Assembly (NCBI GenBank): GCA_021464245.1
Contig: JADCRB010000023.1
Span: 366,807-430,806 of the forward strand
Direction: 5' to 3'
Source of the DNA: Carallia brachiata
Taxonomy: Eukaryota > Streptophyta > Magnoliopsida > Malpighiales > Rhizophoraceae
Length of the DNA: 64,000 nt
The translations under genes were made by a program, and so were the position numbers. The notes below the pieces were generated by a model that saw only the letters and a list, made by a program, of their open reading frames with translations, searched no databases and was not told where the DNA came from. Of the stretch, positions 26,281 through 36,547 are shown piece after piece; position 1 is the first letter of the stretch; each line of letters begins with the position of its first letter.

Positions 26281-27455
26281 TAATTTCCTGTCATTTTAGC
26301 CAATTATTAGTCTTATTAAGTATAAAGGGGAACGAAATAACGGAAAGGGGAAATAAGGAAAGGAAAGAATGCAATTTGATTAAACATTGGTCACAGTTTT
26401 GAAACGCAAATTGTATTGATGCTAACGGAAAGGGGAAATAACGAAAAGAACCAATACAATTTCAGTTCTCATTGATTTACTTTTACTTAAGACTAATAAT
26501 TGGCTGCAATAATGAAAATTATGCACTAATGCTTATAACTGAAATTGACATTACTATCAATAATAACCTAATTGGGAGACTTACCTGTTATAAGTGAGTG
26601 GATTATCATTTGGGCATCACAGAGCAATTGGATTGCACGACTAAACTGCACACAAGTTGTAATTTTCTAAAATTTCAGGTAAAATTTCATGCGTAATTGT
26701 TTTCCATTCCAATTTCATGTTTAATTATTTCACTCTTCATTTGAATTGCAACAATGAGAAAAATTTATTTCTGGGTGATAATGTTTGCTATATTTGTAAC
26801 CCAATCCAAGATGTTTATTTTTTTATTCAATATCGTGTAAGTATTTGACCTAAATTTTTAAATATATTTCAGATTTTGGTTGGATGATTCCAATGTTAAA
26901 CTCATCACTAAGCCACAACAATCCATATTGCAAAACACAAAGATTAGTGCTATCAAGAAAAAATATTCACAACCTAAATCTATCAATATGTTGCTGTCTG
27001 CCAATAGATTTAGTCTTCAAATTATTATTGCCCGGCTAAAATCCAATGCATATTTCACAAGTTAATTTATTGGTTATTTCACATCATTATTATTAGTTTA
27101 AAATAAATATTTCAGATAAAAATGAAAGTGAAAATCTACTAAAATTCATAACTATTGTAATTATATTTACTAAATTTATTAGATAAAAAAAAATACTCGA
27201 TGCTACACTTTAACTAAATCAACAAAACTATATTTAAACACACGTCTACATTACATCCGTATACACACAACTGAGCGTATACAAAAATTTCAACATATCT
27301 TTTACAACTCTTTATGAGGTTAATGACAAAATGAATATTATAATCCTCTTGATTAAATTTCAATACAGAAATTTTTTTAAAAAAATTCAAAATTAAAAAA
27401 ATTCACCTCCCGAGCGTAGAATAGAATAACCGACTGATCCTTACTGCCACGTGAC
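25201..27455 (+). promoter_or_regulatory. Seven CACGTG G-box cores carried by the Helitron
   Basis: G-box decamers lie at 25201 (perfect palindrome GCCACGTGGC), 25299, 25448 (perfect), 25671, 25751, 26041 and 27446. CACGTG is the binding core of plant bZIP and bHLH factors, including ABA-response and PIF factors. Presence is seen; any activity is inference. Confidence 0.6.
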
Positions 27456-27890
27456 AAGATATCTGATTTTGGTCTTTTATTGCAAGTTTCCTCTTTAATT
27501 TTTTTTAAAAAAACCCATAAAACAAATGAAATTCTTTCCTCTTTATTACTATATTTAAACCATTAAATTCATAATGAGTAACTGATTTTTGTCTTTCATT
27601 CTTCCTCCATATACTAAATGTTTATTGGCAAAGAATTCCAATTTTTCTCTTCAATTCTTTACTAATTTTTAAAATTAATTTGAATAATTAAATTAATTTG
27701 AATTACATCCAAATTTATATAATTTTCAAGTTGTTTGGTATAAAAGTTTATTTTAAAATAGCAACAAAATTAAAATTCAAAATGAACCAATATTCCAACT
27801 AAAATTAAATAAATAAAAAATATTATAATTTTAAATAAAAGTAAACAAAAGATTATATACAACCCACGCGAAGCGTGGACAGATCCCTAG

Positions 27891-28960
27891 TGCAATATAT
27901 TTAAGTGGTGAAATTGCTAACTGGTTGATGATGCATAGGGGAGCACGACGACGAAGGTGTGGACGCTAGGTCTCCAACATTTTGTCTTTATGGAAATGAG
28001 AATATGTTTGACCACAACTCAAATGATCTTACGAATTATATATATATAAAAAAAGCAAAACAAAAAAGAGACTTATATGTCATAAAATAGTGATATATAT
28101 TATATTTTTTTACTATATTTTACGATTTGACTTTTTTTTTGTGAATATGACAAAAATTTTTTAATAATTTTATTTTTATTTTTAAAATTAAATTTTAAAT
28201 AAATTTAATATTATCTTAAAATTTAAGAATTATTCATGAAATTTCGTCATATTTATGTTTATTCTATCTCATAAGCCCTTCTCTCCTCTTGCCCCTCAAT
28301 TTTTTTTTCTCTGTTTATTCTTTCGTGTGATTAATATGAAAGCTAGTTAACTAATAGATGGATTTATAAAAAAAAAGGCTTAAACTTTAATTTGTCTCAT
28401 AATTTTTATAAATATAACTCATCTATAATTTTATATTATAATAAAAATATGATATTTGTAAATAAAAAGTAATAAAATAAATTTGTGTATTATAATATGT
28501 ATAAGTGAGTTAGATTTACAAAATATGAATAAAAACAACAAATTTGTACAACAAGAAATTACGTAAAAAAAATTCCGCGGAAACTAGCATCACATGGGCC
28601 ATTGCCAAAGCAACAGATATATGGCGGATGGGGTTAAAATGGGATTGTGATTGAATTTATGATTGAATCTTTGAACAGTCTTCTCCTCAAATCCTACCTC
28701 ACAAAACAAAGAATAAGGTACTTTGCTTTGAAGCACCAAGGTTGAAAAAGAACCAAAATTTGGTTAAAAAAAAGGAATACTTTCCCATCCCTTGCCCGTT
28801 GTTTACGCTTAACACAGATTGACACAAAACCTGCAATAAATAAAGCCCCATTTTGTTTAAATGAATGAGAGAAACCGAAACCAAAAACTGAACAAAACCC
28901 AGCTACTAGACTCTCTCCCTAACTCCCCTGAAGTGTAGTGTAAGCCAACAAACACCACCA

Positions 28961-28998
<38 letters not shown>

Positions 28999-29378
28999 GA
29001 GAGCTCAACAAAGAAAGAAACTTGTCCATGAATGGCGTGAAGCAACACCAATAACCTTGCGTGCGCGAAACCAATGAAAACAAACAAATCAAAACCCAAG
29101 ATCAAATCTTTTGTTATTATGTCAATAAATCACCTTTGGACTCTGACTCATAAATAGCAATAACAACAGTCTTCTATAGTGTGCTACTTATACCAGTGGG
29201 TGGCACTGGCCGCAGGACTAGGAAAGTTTTGATTTTGGGAATTGGGTTATGTTTTATATGAAGTGTAGTAGTGGCGGAGGAGAGAGCAGTAATAGTAAAC
29301 CTGGGAAAGGTAGGAGAATATTATCGGATATTTGATTGCATCCATGAGATCACGGCGGCTCTGGCTTTGGCTGCTAGG
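27891..29378. other. Intergenic region and BTB-gene promoter
   Basis: AT-rich to about 28580, then more mixed. A (CT)n run lies at 28965-28998. The last few hundred bases before 29379 are likely promoter and leader of the BTB gene. An in-frame extension upstream of 29379 lacks an ATG and does not look like homologous protein. Confidence 0.4.
28965..28998. repeat. (CT)n microsatellite upstream of the BTB gene
   Basis: About 15 CT units about 380 bases before the start codon; such tracts are common in plant core promoters and leaders. Confidence 0.85.
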
Positions 29379-31140
29379 ATGACCGATTCTTCTGCTTACA
29401 GAGTTGAAACCACCTCCCGTCTCGCCCAATGGAGAATCGACAATCTCTCTTCCTGCACCTACCGCAAGTCCGATCCTTTCAAGATGGGCCTCTGGAATTG
29501 GTGCTCAATTATTCATAATTAATATCATCTTTTCTTTGTGTTTATTTCTTTATACCATCACATCTGGTATTTATTGCTTTTTTTGTTTCTGCTGTGAAAA
29601 TCATGATTGCCCAATAATCTTGTTTTAAGAAATATGCTACTGCCTACTGGTGTGGTAGAATGAATGAATGATCATGCAATTTTTTAGTTTATTTCATATC
29701 TAAAGGTTGTTCCTTTTCAATAATTGTCACCTTTTAGGATTTGTTTTCGATGTAATTGGATGGAATTTGATGTGGTATTATGTAAGATTGTGCAGTGGGT
29801 TTTTTTTTATATTTTTTAAATGAATGCCTGATTGACCACTGGAGAATTTGACTGTTTAGGAAAGAGTGGAATCCGAAATCCCCCAAGCGTTTGGAATTGT
29901 TTTTCCAGCTTCTTTTTTGGATCCTTTTGTTTGTTTGGCCTTTTCTGTGAATAAGAAAAGGGGCTGAATTTAACCATTTTTTTGCTTGCATTGAAGGCAT
30001 TTGTCGGTGGAGAAGAACAGGACATTATTTGTTAAATTGTACCCAGAAATATCGAATCTAACCAGAGAAAATCCTCCTATTGTCTCATTCATTATTCGAG
30101 TTGTTTGTTCCGTGGGAAGTCGCAAGGCCTTGACTCATCCAGGTAGTTAACTTGAAAGACTCGTGTTTTCTTAGTAGTGCTGCGATCTGTTCCTTTCTTC
30201 CCTCCTAGGAAATATCAAGATGCATTTGTGGTATGTACAGAGATAACAGACAAGAAACTCAAGAATAACGACGATTTTGTTTGGGCAATTGAGGTTCCAT
30301 TGACCGGAAAATTTATCATCGACGTTGAGTTCATTGATTTGAAGACTGCATCTCCTCAGGTAGGCTTTTATCCATACTTGGTTGCTTCAACCATAAGCCA
30401 ATGATTTCCTTGAAAACATGACAATAATGCAGCCTAACCTTTGTTTGAATTGCATTACTTATTGACATTACAATAACAACTGTAGCCGACTTTTGTCTCT
30501 CCACATGTATTCATCTTATAAAACTATTGTTTGTTTATCTTATTTTAGCAAACGAGATTTCTCATTGAATATGTAGGGTGGAGAACCTTGTTCCATCTGG
30601 GGCGAAGGTTTAGCAAAAAAGCAATCAAATGCGACAGGTCTTGTATCCCTTGGTCGAATGTTAACCGAAAGCATCCACACGGACATCACCATAAATGCTT
30701 CTGATGGAAGCATTGGAGCTCATCGTGCTGTTCTTGCTGCAAGATCCCCTGTTTTTCACAGTATGTTTGCACATGACCTGAAAGAAAAAGAGCTGTCGAC
30801 TATAAACATCTCCGACATGTCACTTGAGGCTTGCCAGGCTTTTCTCGGTTACATTTATGGAAACATCCAACATGAAGATTTTCTGGCTCACCGGCTTCCC
30901 CTTCTGCGTGCGGCTGATAAGTACGACATCATGGACTTGAAACAGGCATGCCATGACAGTCTTCTGGAAGATATAGACGCACAGAATGTGCTTGAGAGGT
31001 TACAAAGCGCATGTTTGTACCGATTGCCGAAACTAAAGGCCAGCTGCATGCAGTATCTTGTGAGATTTGGTAAGATATATGATATCCGCGATGAATTTAA
31101 TTGCCTTCATGCAATGCGCGGACAGGGATTTGATTGCTGA
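29379..31140 (+). CDS. BTB/POZ-domain protein (At1g21780-like), C-terminal frameshift
   Basis: Probable substrate adaptor of CUL3 ubiquitin ligases. Four exons: 29379-29500, 29997-30142, 30241-30359 and 30577-31140; 951 nt, 316 aa as read. It starts MTDSSAYRVETTSRLAQWRI, an N-terminal domain typical of this family (KSDPFKMGLWNWHLSVEKNR). The BTB fold begins in exon 4 (TDITINASDGSIGAHRAVL ... SPVFHSMFAHDL). I chose the exon 3 acceptor at 30240 because it restores HPEITDKKLKNND; the nearer acceptor at 30209 breaks the frame. At about 31102-31106 the bases TTGCCTTC carry one C too many relative to family members. The read frame ends LHAMRGQGFDC, while the +1 frame gives the expected FMQCADRDLIAEIFQEVLNT and stops at 31180. 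The intact version would be 329 aa. The gene may still make a protein lacking the last 24 or so residues. Confidence 0.82.
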
Positions 31141-31180
31141 AATCTTCCAAGAAGTTCTCAATACCTGGAAAGGATTCTAA

Positions 31181-33180
31181 AATCTCTGCTAGTAAACCAA
31201 AACAGATGGGAGGGAAATTGTACTTGAACCGGCTGCGTTTTAATATGTCCGTGGAAGTGGGTGCTTGAAATTCAGTTTGCAGGATTCGTTGCAATCATTA
31301 ATTATTCTTTCCAGTAGGAATTTGTTGATTGATGTCTTCATGTGTATAGATATTGGATTTGATGCAGTCCTTGTCACGGCATGTTTTTATGAAACATAAT
31401 GATTTGGGTGGTGAAATGTAAATATTTTGACATTGTAGTGCAGATATATAGTGAAGATCTATATATGGTCCATATTCCTGATAAAATTCCCCAGGACAAA
31501 GGATTAAGAGGTGAACCTTGTGTCCTTTGGATTCGCAAAGAATTTATTGAGCAAAAAAGCTCGTGTGAGTCTTGATTTGGTACTCGAAACGAAACGCGAG
31601 TATAGAGTGCATAGGCCTTATGCATATGCGAAAGAACCTCAGTTTGGCTGATTTCAACTACCCCTCAACTTCAATCACGGCGCCCCTACCTCAAAGCCCC
31701 GGTAAATGTAACTGGAAGGATCACGAACGTGGTGGGCCTCCAGGAAGCGTATAGAGTGCGTGTCGAGGCACCCGTTGCAGTTTCAATGGTGGTTGCACCT
31801 GCAATCTTGGCGTTTTAACAAAGTTGGTGAAGGGCAGGTGTTTAAGGTTAGCTTCAAACCAAAGGACAGTGCCATGCTTAGAGTTAGAGACTGCTTTTGA
31901 ACAGCTGACATGGTCCGATGGCAAACATGTTGTCATTGATGGCAAACATGGTGGGAACATCTGTGAGGAGATGTAGCAGTTGGGTTTCATTTTATTCATG
32001 AATTGTCATTGGAAATTTGGAAATCTTGTCGGTCAAACGCTAACTCTTGCACCATATTGCAAAGCTAGCCGCAGAGAGGAAAAAAAAAAAAAACAAGCAT
32101 ATATATTTAAGCGTTTTTATTTTGGACAGTATCTCGCTTGAAATTGTTATTAATATTTTTAAAATAAAATAATAGTTTTGAAAATAAAAAAAAAATATTT
32201 TAAAAATATTAATTTTTGTTTCAAAAATATCAGTCGTAGTTTAATCGGGATGTCACTTAAACAAATATACTCAGGATACCAATTTTTTCAAAAAAAAAAT
32301 TACACACACAAAAAAACCAGATATTTTAGGATACGAAAAAGTTGTATGGCCAGAATTGGACGGCCAATGTCTGGCCGTATACTGATGGGATAAAAAAAAA
32401 TTTTAAAAATTTTTTATTGTGAAAACTAAGAATTAATGTAATATTAAATATATTTAAAATAATATTAAATACATTTAGAGTTTAATTTTTTTTAAAAAAA
32501 GAAGGGAGTATGGCCATATATTTGGCCACAAACGTATGGCTAAGAATATTGCATCATGCCAGCATATTTATTTTCACATAAGTTTATATATATATATATA
32601 TTTATTTTTTCACATGCTCAATAATATTTGGGTATAGGATATTTCTTATAAGAGAAATTAAATGAAGTTATCAATAAGTAATTGCGACATTGACTCATAT
32701 GTACGATTACTAAGATATCTATTATACACCTTTTTTATTTGTTCATAAAACATAAGTTATGCGATTGGATTTGATGGATCAATTAACTTATTCCTAACTT
32801 ATTATATGCCAGTCATGAATCAAATTAGAATTTTTTTTTTTCTTGTCAAATTAGAAATTTTTATGTAACATGCAAGTGAAAATTTTCAATCCGACCCAAA
32901 CCTTAAAATAATTGGGCCCGATTGAAGTTTCAAGTAGTCGGAAATTGGGTCAAGTGAAGCCCAACCGAGCGAGCCATTTGTAGTAGCCTGCTTAGCCGCC
33001 TGGCGGCTTTCTTAAGCAACATCACAAATCAATCTAGTCGGCCCAGAGGATAAACGAAGGAACTCAAATTCTCATCACTCCAATCTTAAACCTAGTCCTC
33101 CTCTCCTCCCCTCTATTTTTCCCCCGCGTTCCTTCCGCCTGCCGCCCCCCTTACTGTCTCTCGGCGTTGGCGGCATCCAT
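31181..33180. other. Intergenic region between BTB gene and PNO1
   Basis: 3' UTR of the BTB gene, then AT-rich sequence. A poly(A) run at 32079-32093 and repeated GGCCA words (32343-32377, 32510-32530) are the only structure I see; no bounded element. Confidence 0.4.
32913..33045. promoter_or_regulatory. Site II (TGGGCY) motifs upstream of PNO1
   Basis: TGGGCC at 32913-32918, AGCCCA (reverse of TGGGCT) at 32958-32963 and GGCCCA (reverse of TGGGCC) at 33040-33045. Site II elements bound by TCP factors are known from plant ribosomal and ribosome-biogenesis promoters, which fits the PNO1 gene downstream. Confidence 0.5.
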
Positions 33181-33539
33181 TGCAAATTGGGGTTTGGGAT
33201 TTCCAAACTTTTAAAAGGGGTCGACGAGGTAGCCAACTCTTCAAGTTGGAAAGTTCAAAGGTTGAATCTTTAATTCTTCAGCCAATTCTTTTAATTTGTA
33301 ACAATACGTTCATAGTTCTTTCGTTTCAAACCCTGTTATTTAAAGCTCAGTATTATTTGTTTTTTTTCTTTTCCATATCCTCCTGGATGGATCATAATCA
33401 GTTACTCAGCTAGTTTTGTTTTTATTTGAACATAGTTTTTGGCCCAGTTGGAGAATTTGATTGTTTAATTATTGGCGTAATTTGGAGCCGCTTGCATATT
33501 CTTCTTTCAGGGCGGAAATTTGTTGGGTGTGACAATACA

Positions 33540-34193
33540 ATGCAGTCCGGTGAAGCTGCTGCCGCGACTGCAATGGAAGTTGAAGCAGTTCCCTTGCCGG
33601 CGAAGCCAAAGTTCGAGCCTTTGAAGGCTCATGAGATGTCTGATGGCCGACTTCAGTTCAGGAAGGTCTCCGTCCCACCGCACAGGTATCCCCCTCTCAA
33701 GAAAGCTTGGATGGATATCTACACTCCTATATATGAGCAGATGAAAATTGATATTCGTATGAATCTGAAGGCACGGAAAGTTGAACTGAAAACTAGATTG
33801 GATACACCTGACATTAGTAATCTGCAGAAGTGTGCAGATTTTGTCCATGCTTTCATGCTGGGTTTTGACGTCATTGATGCCATTGCGCTTCTGCGTTTGG
33901 ATGAGCTCTATGTAGAATCTTTCGAAATTAAGGATGTTAAAACACTTCGAGGCGAGCATTTGTCTCGCGCCATTGGAAGACTTTCTGGTAAAGGTGGGAA
34001 GACGAAGTTTGCCATTGAGAATGCTACGAAGACAAGGATTGTCATAGCGGACACCAAGATTCACATTTTAGGATCTTTTCAGAATATTAAGATTGCAAGG
34101 GATTCTCTCTGCAGTCTCATTTTAGGGTCACCTGCTGGAAAGGTCTACTCAAAACTTAGACAAGTTACTGCCAGATTAGCTGAGAGGTTTTGA
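33540..34193 (+). CDS. PNO1: RNA-binding protein PNO1 (partner of NOB1, 40S assembly factor)
   Basis: KH-domain factor that binds pre-18S rRNA and guides NOB1 cleavage during late 40S subunit maturation, in nucleolus and cytoplasm. Single coding exon, 217 aa from ATG 33540 (MQSGEAAAATAMEVEAV), a normal plant length. The core reads MSDGRLQFRKVSVPPHRYPP, then DIYTPIYEQMKIDIRMN. The C-terminal KH region has GRLSGKGGKTKFAIENAT and ends SKLRQVTARLAERF, as in the family. The open frame continues 38 codons upstream, but that part looks like leader: a donor AG|GTAGCC near 33229 and acceptor TTTCAG at 33505-33510 suggest a 5' UTR intron. The frame is intact. Confidence 0.93.
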   Translation: MQSGEAAAATAMEVEAVPLPAKPKFEPLKAHEMSDGRLQFRKVSVPPHRYPPLKKAWMDIYTPIYEQMKIDIRMNLKARKVELKTRLDTPDISNLQKCADFVHAFMLGFDVIDAIALLRLDELYVESFEIKDVKTLRGEHLSRAIGRLSGKGGKTKFAIENATKTRIVIADTKIHILGSFQNIKIARDSLCSLILGSPAGKVYSKLRQVTARLAERF

Positions 34194-35445
34194 AGTCATT
34201 GAATTTGCATTGTTTTCGCATTACTCCGAATTGAGATTTCCATTGCTGAGTGAAAGCTTGAGAGTGTAATTTGGCATGAAGTTTTTGGTGAGGATGTGTC
34301 TCCGGCTATAGAAAATACAACACTGTTATGAATGTTGTTCGACTTTCTTGTTATTTGAGGACATCATAACACAAATCAGCTAAGCCTTAATCCCAACTGT
34401 GATTCAGGTTGGCTATATTGGTCATTTTCCATCATTCTATTTTATTCGTTGACGTTAGATTTGAGATATTTTTCAAAAATCTTTTGCTGTTGGATTTGCT
34501 TTGTGCTGATCAATGTTGTTAAAAAGCTTATTGCTGTTTAATTCAGTGTTTTGTGGGATGTGTTGTTTAACCAGTCTTTGCTTGTTAAATTCTTCAAAGT
34601 CTTGAATGCTTATGTGTTGGATGTACTCCGCCGTTTTGTGCCAAATACACGCCAAGCATGATGCATTATCACATCAGCTTTCCTTTCGACTCTACAACTC
34701 CTCAGTCTCAATTTTTGGTGAGGATGCTGGTGTCTCTGGATTTGAGAAACCACACTGTTATGAATGCAATTCAATTTTCATGCCGGTTGATGGATTTGAT
34801 ATTTCAATTCAACGAATATCTCAATCCCAAAGTCTGACTATATAAGTCTTTTTCCATCATTATATTCTATTGCCGGTGATGGATTCAAGACGTTTTCCAA
34901 ATGTCATACACTGGTATTTTCTTTCTGCTGAATGCTGATCATTTAGATTTTTGAAGGCTTATTGCCATTTCGTCCACTGCAATAGTCTTTGTTGTTCTAA
35001 CAGCTTTTTGCTTGTTGAACTCTTCGAAGGCTTGAATGTTTGTTTGCATGTGAATCCATGCTCTTTTGCGCCAAAATAAACACCAAGCAGCATTATATTT
35101 ATTACAATGGTTGCCCCTTTCGGTTCTGCTACTCTGCATATATCGTTTGCATTGCATTGTTTGTGGCAGTGAATCTTTTCTGACATGAAACTTGCTTAAT
35201 GGAGTTATCTAGAGGGAAAATATTATGAATGGCAGCTGCTACATGTCTGTGACTGTGGCACTGAGAAGAATTAATGCCGCCACATACAGATTCTAATGGA
35301 TTCTTTATTGTGTAATTAAAAAGCAACAGAACTATCTGCATTTGTGCAATTAAGCACTGAAATACGGAAAAAAAAAAAAAAGGTAGGAAAAAAGACCTTG
35401 AGTGAGAATAAGCTGTCAAAGTGATTAACATCTCTAGTGGCAATC
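34194..35445. repeat. PNO1 3' flank made of a diverged tandem duplication
   Basis: Sequence after PNO1 repeats with a period near 430: TTTTTGGTGAGGATG at 34282 and 34712, then CACACTGTTATGAATG, TCCATCAT, a GCTGATCA segment, CTTTTTGCTTGTT..CTCTTC.AA, and TTTTGTGCCAAA..CACCAAGC near 34635 and 35075. Units are roughly 34270-34700 and 34701-35130, strongly diverged. Small minus-strand frames here share FEEFNKQ only because of this duplication. Confidence 0.65.
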
Positions 35446-36207
35446 TTAATCTTTCATGCTATAATAATAACGGGCCAAGTCATCAGCGGTCTTATCATTC
35501 AGGACAGCCTCTAACATCTGGTACTTCTTATAATTGTCTTCAAGGGTCGCTGCCTGCTTCTCTGCAAGCTTCTCTTCTCGCCCTATTTGTTCCTACGGAA
35601 AATGATATATCTAGAATTTGAGAGACATTAATATAAGAGTAATGATATATATCACGAAAATCGTGTAATAAAATATTTCGATATTTCTAATTATAGAAAG
35701 AATTATTAATTTAAAAAAAGGAAGACTTAGGTAATGGCACGTTACCTTGAGCAAGCAAGAAGCTTCGGCAGCATGCTTAAGCGCAAGATGCTTGGCTTGC
35801 TGAGCAGCCTCGAAATCAGGGTCATTTGGTTCCACCCACCGGAACTGTATCTTTCTACCAGTACCAGGCAGATGACTTGGACGTTCATCAAACATTTCAA
35901 CCTCAGCAGGACGCCCTCTAACAGGCCTCGGCATCCCGCTAATTATGAATGGTGATTTGCCAATCCGAGACACAACCGCTGTAGCTTCCTCTTGCTTCTC
36001 CATCTCCACCAAAGCACAACTTGCGTTGCACATTTCAGGTTCTATGTAGTTTGGGATGAAGGTCAGAGTCTTTACATTCCCAAACTGTTCTAAAGCCATC
36101 CGGACCTCAGATTCAGTGACCTTTGGCGATAGGTTGTCAAGGTAAACTGTCCTCTTCACCTTCTCTAAAAATGCTGCATATGTTTCCTTCTCGGCTGTGC
36201 ACTGCAT
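35446..36207 (-). CDS. AIPP1: RRM protein, ASI1-immunoprecipitated protein 1 (AIPP1/EDM3) type
   Basis: Orthologue candidate of Arabidopsis AIPP1/EDM3, an RRM protein that joins ASI1 and EDM2 to control polyadenylation of genes with heterochromatic introns. Two coding exons on the minus strand, 36207-35746 and 35592-35446; 609 nt, 202 aa. It starts MQCTAEKETYAAFLEKV. The RRM has an RNP2-like RTVYLDNLSPKVTESEV and later CALVEMEKQEEA. A conserved tail follows: SGMPRPVRGRPAEVEMF, then KIQFRWVEPNDPDFEAA. The final exon gives a coiled EEKLAEKQAATLEDNYKKYQ segment and ends ARYYYSMKD. An upstream exon holds a 14-codon reading frame that runs in phase into this CDS except for one TAA (see 36503-36547). 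Subfamily assignment is from memory of the motif pattern. Confidence 0.8.
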
Positions 36208-36502
36208 GTTTTCTTTTTGTGCACCTGACAAACATTTTAAAAAAAGAAATTAAACAAATAAAATCCAATTGTAAACTAACTGCATTAATTTCTACATTAC
36301 AGAAAAATTGCAATTTAAAAGCAACTTAATTAGCGTGTAGTAGCTTATTCTATTGGTGCAATATACAGAGGCCGATTCGCAAAGATATGTCAAGTAAATT
36401 AACTCAAAGAATTAATGAGTTTAGGAACACCTTGGTTAGAGAAGCAGATCATTTCAATTTCCCAATGGAGTGGAAGAGAAAAAAAGAAAAAAAAGGCATA
36501 CC

Positions 36503-36547
36503 TTAATTTGATCGAAACTTAGCCGGGGACTTCTTTTTTGCCCCCAT
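36503..36547 (-). other. Short upstream reading frame in the AIPP1 first exon
   Basis: ATG at 36547 begins MGAKKKSPAKFRSN then TAA, one base before the donor G|GTATGCC (36501). Splicing to the acceptor at 36225 gives G|GT GCA CAA, which is in phase with the main CDS. It is either a uORF or the former N-terminus cut off by a nonsense codon. Confidence 0.55.

Larger units (their letters stand above)
25145..27890 (+). mobile_element. Non-autonomous Helitron
   Basis: The 5' end is TC (TCTATTTAATTAGTATAAAA, 25145-25164) preceded by A at 25144. The 3' end is CTAG (27887-27890) followed by T, so the element sits between A and T as Helitrons do. Twelve bases before the 3' terminus there is a hairpin, CCACGC-GAA-GCGTGG at 27864-27878. 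No Rep/helicase coding capacity is present in 2.7 kb, so it would depend on an autonomous partner. The 5' 1.2 kb is reiterated (next entry). The hairpin, CTAG|T end and A|TC start are seen directly; the family call follows from established Helitron structure. Confidence 0.85.

Noticed and set aside
33507..34064. 185-aa minus-strand frame over PNO1
   Set aside because: Mirror of the PNO1 exon; PNO1 on the + strand has full family motifs.
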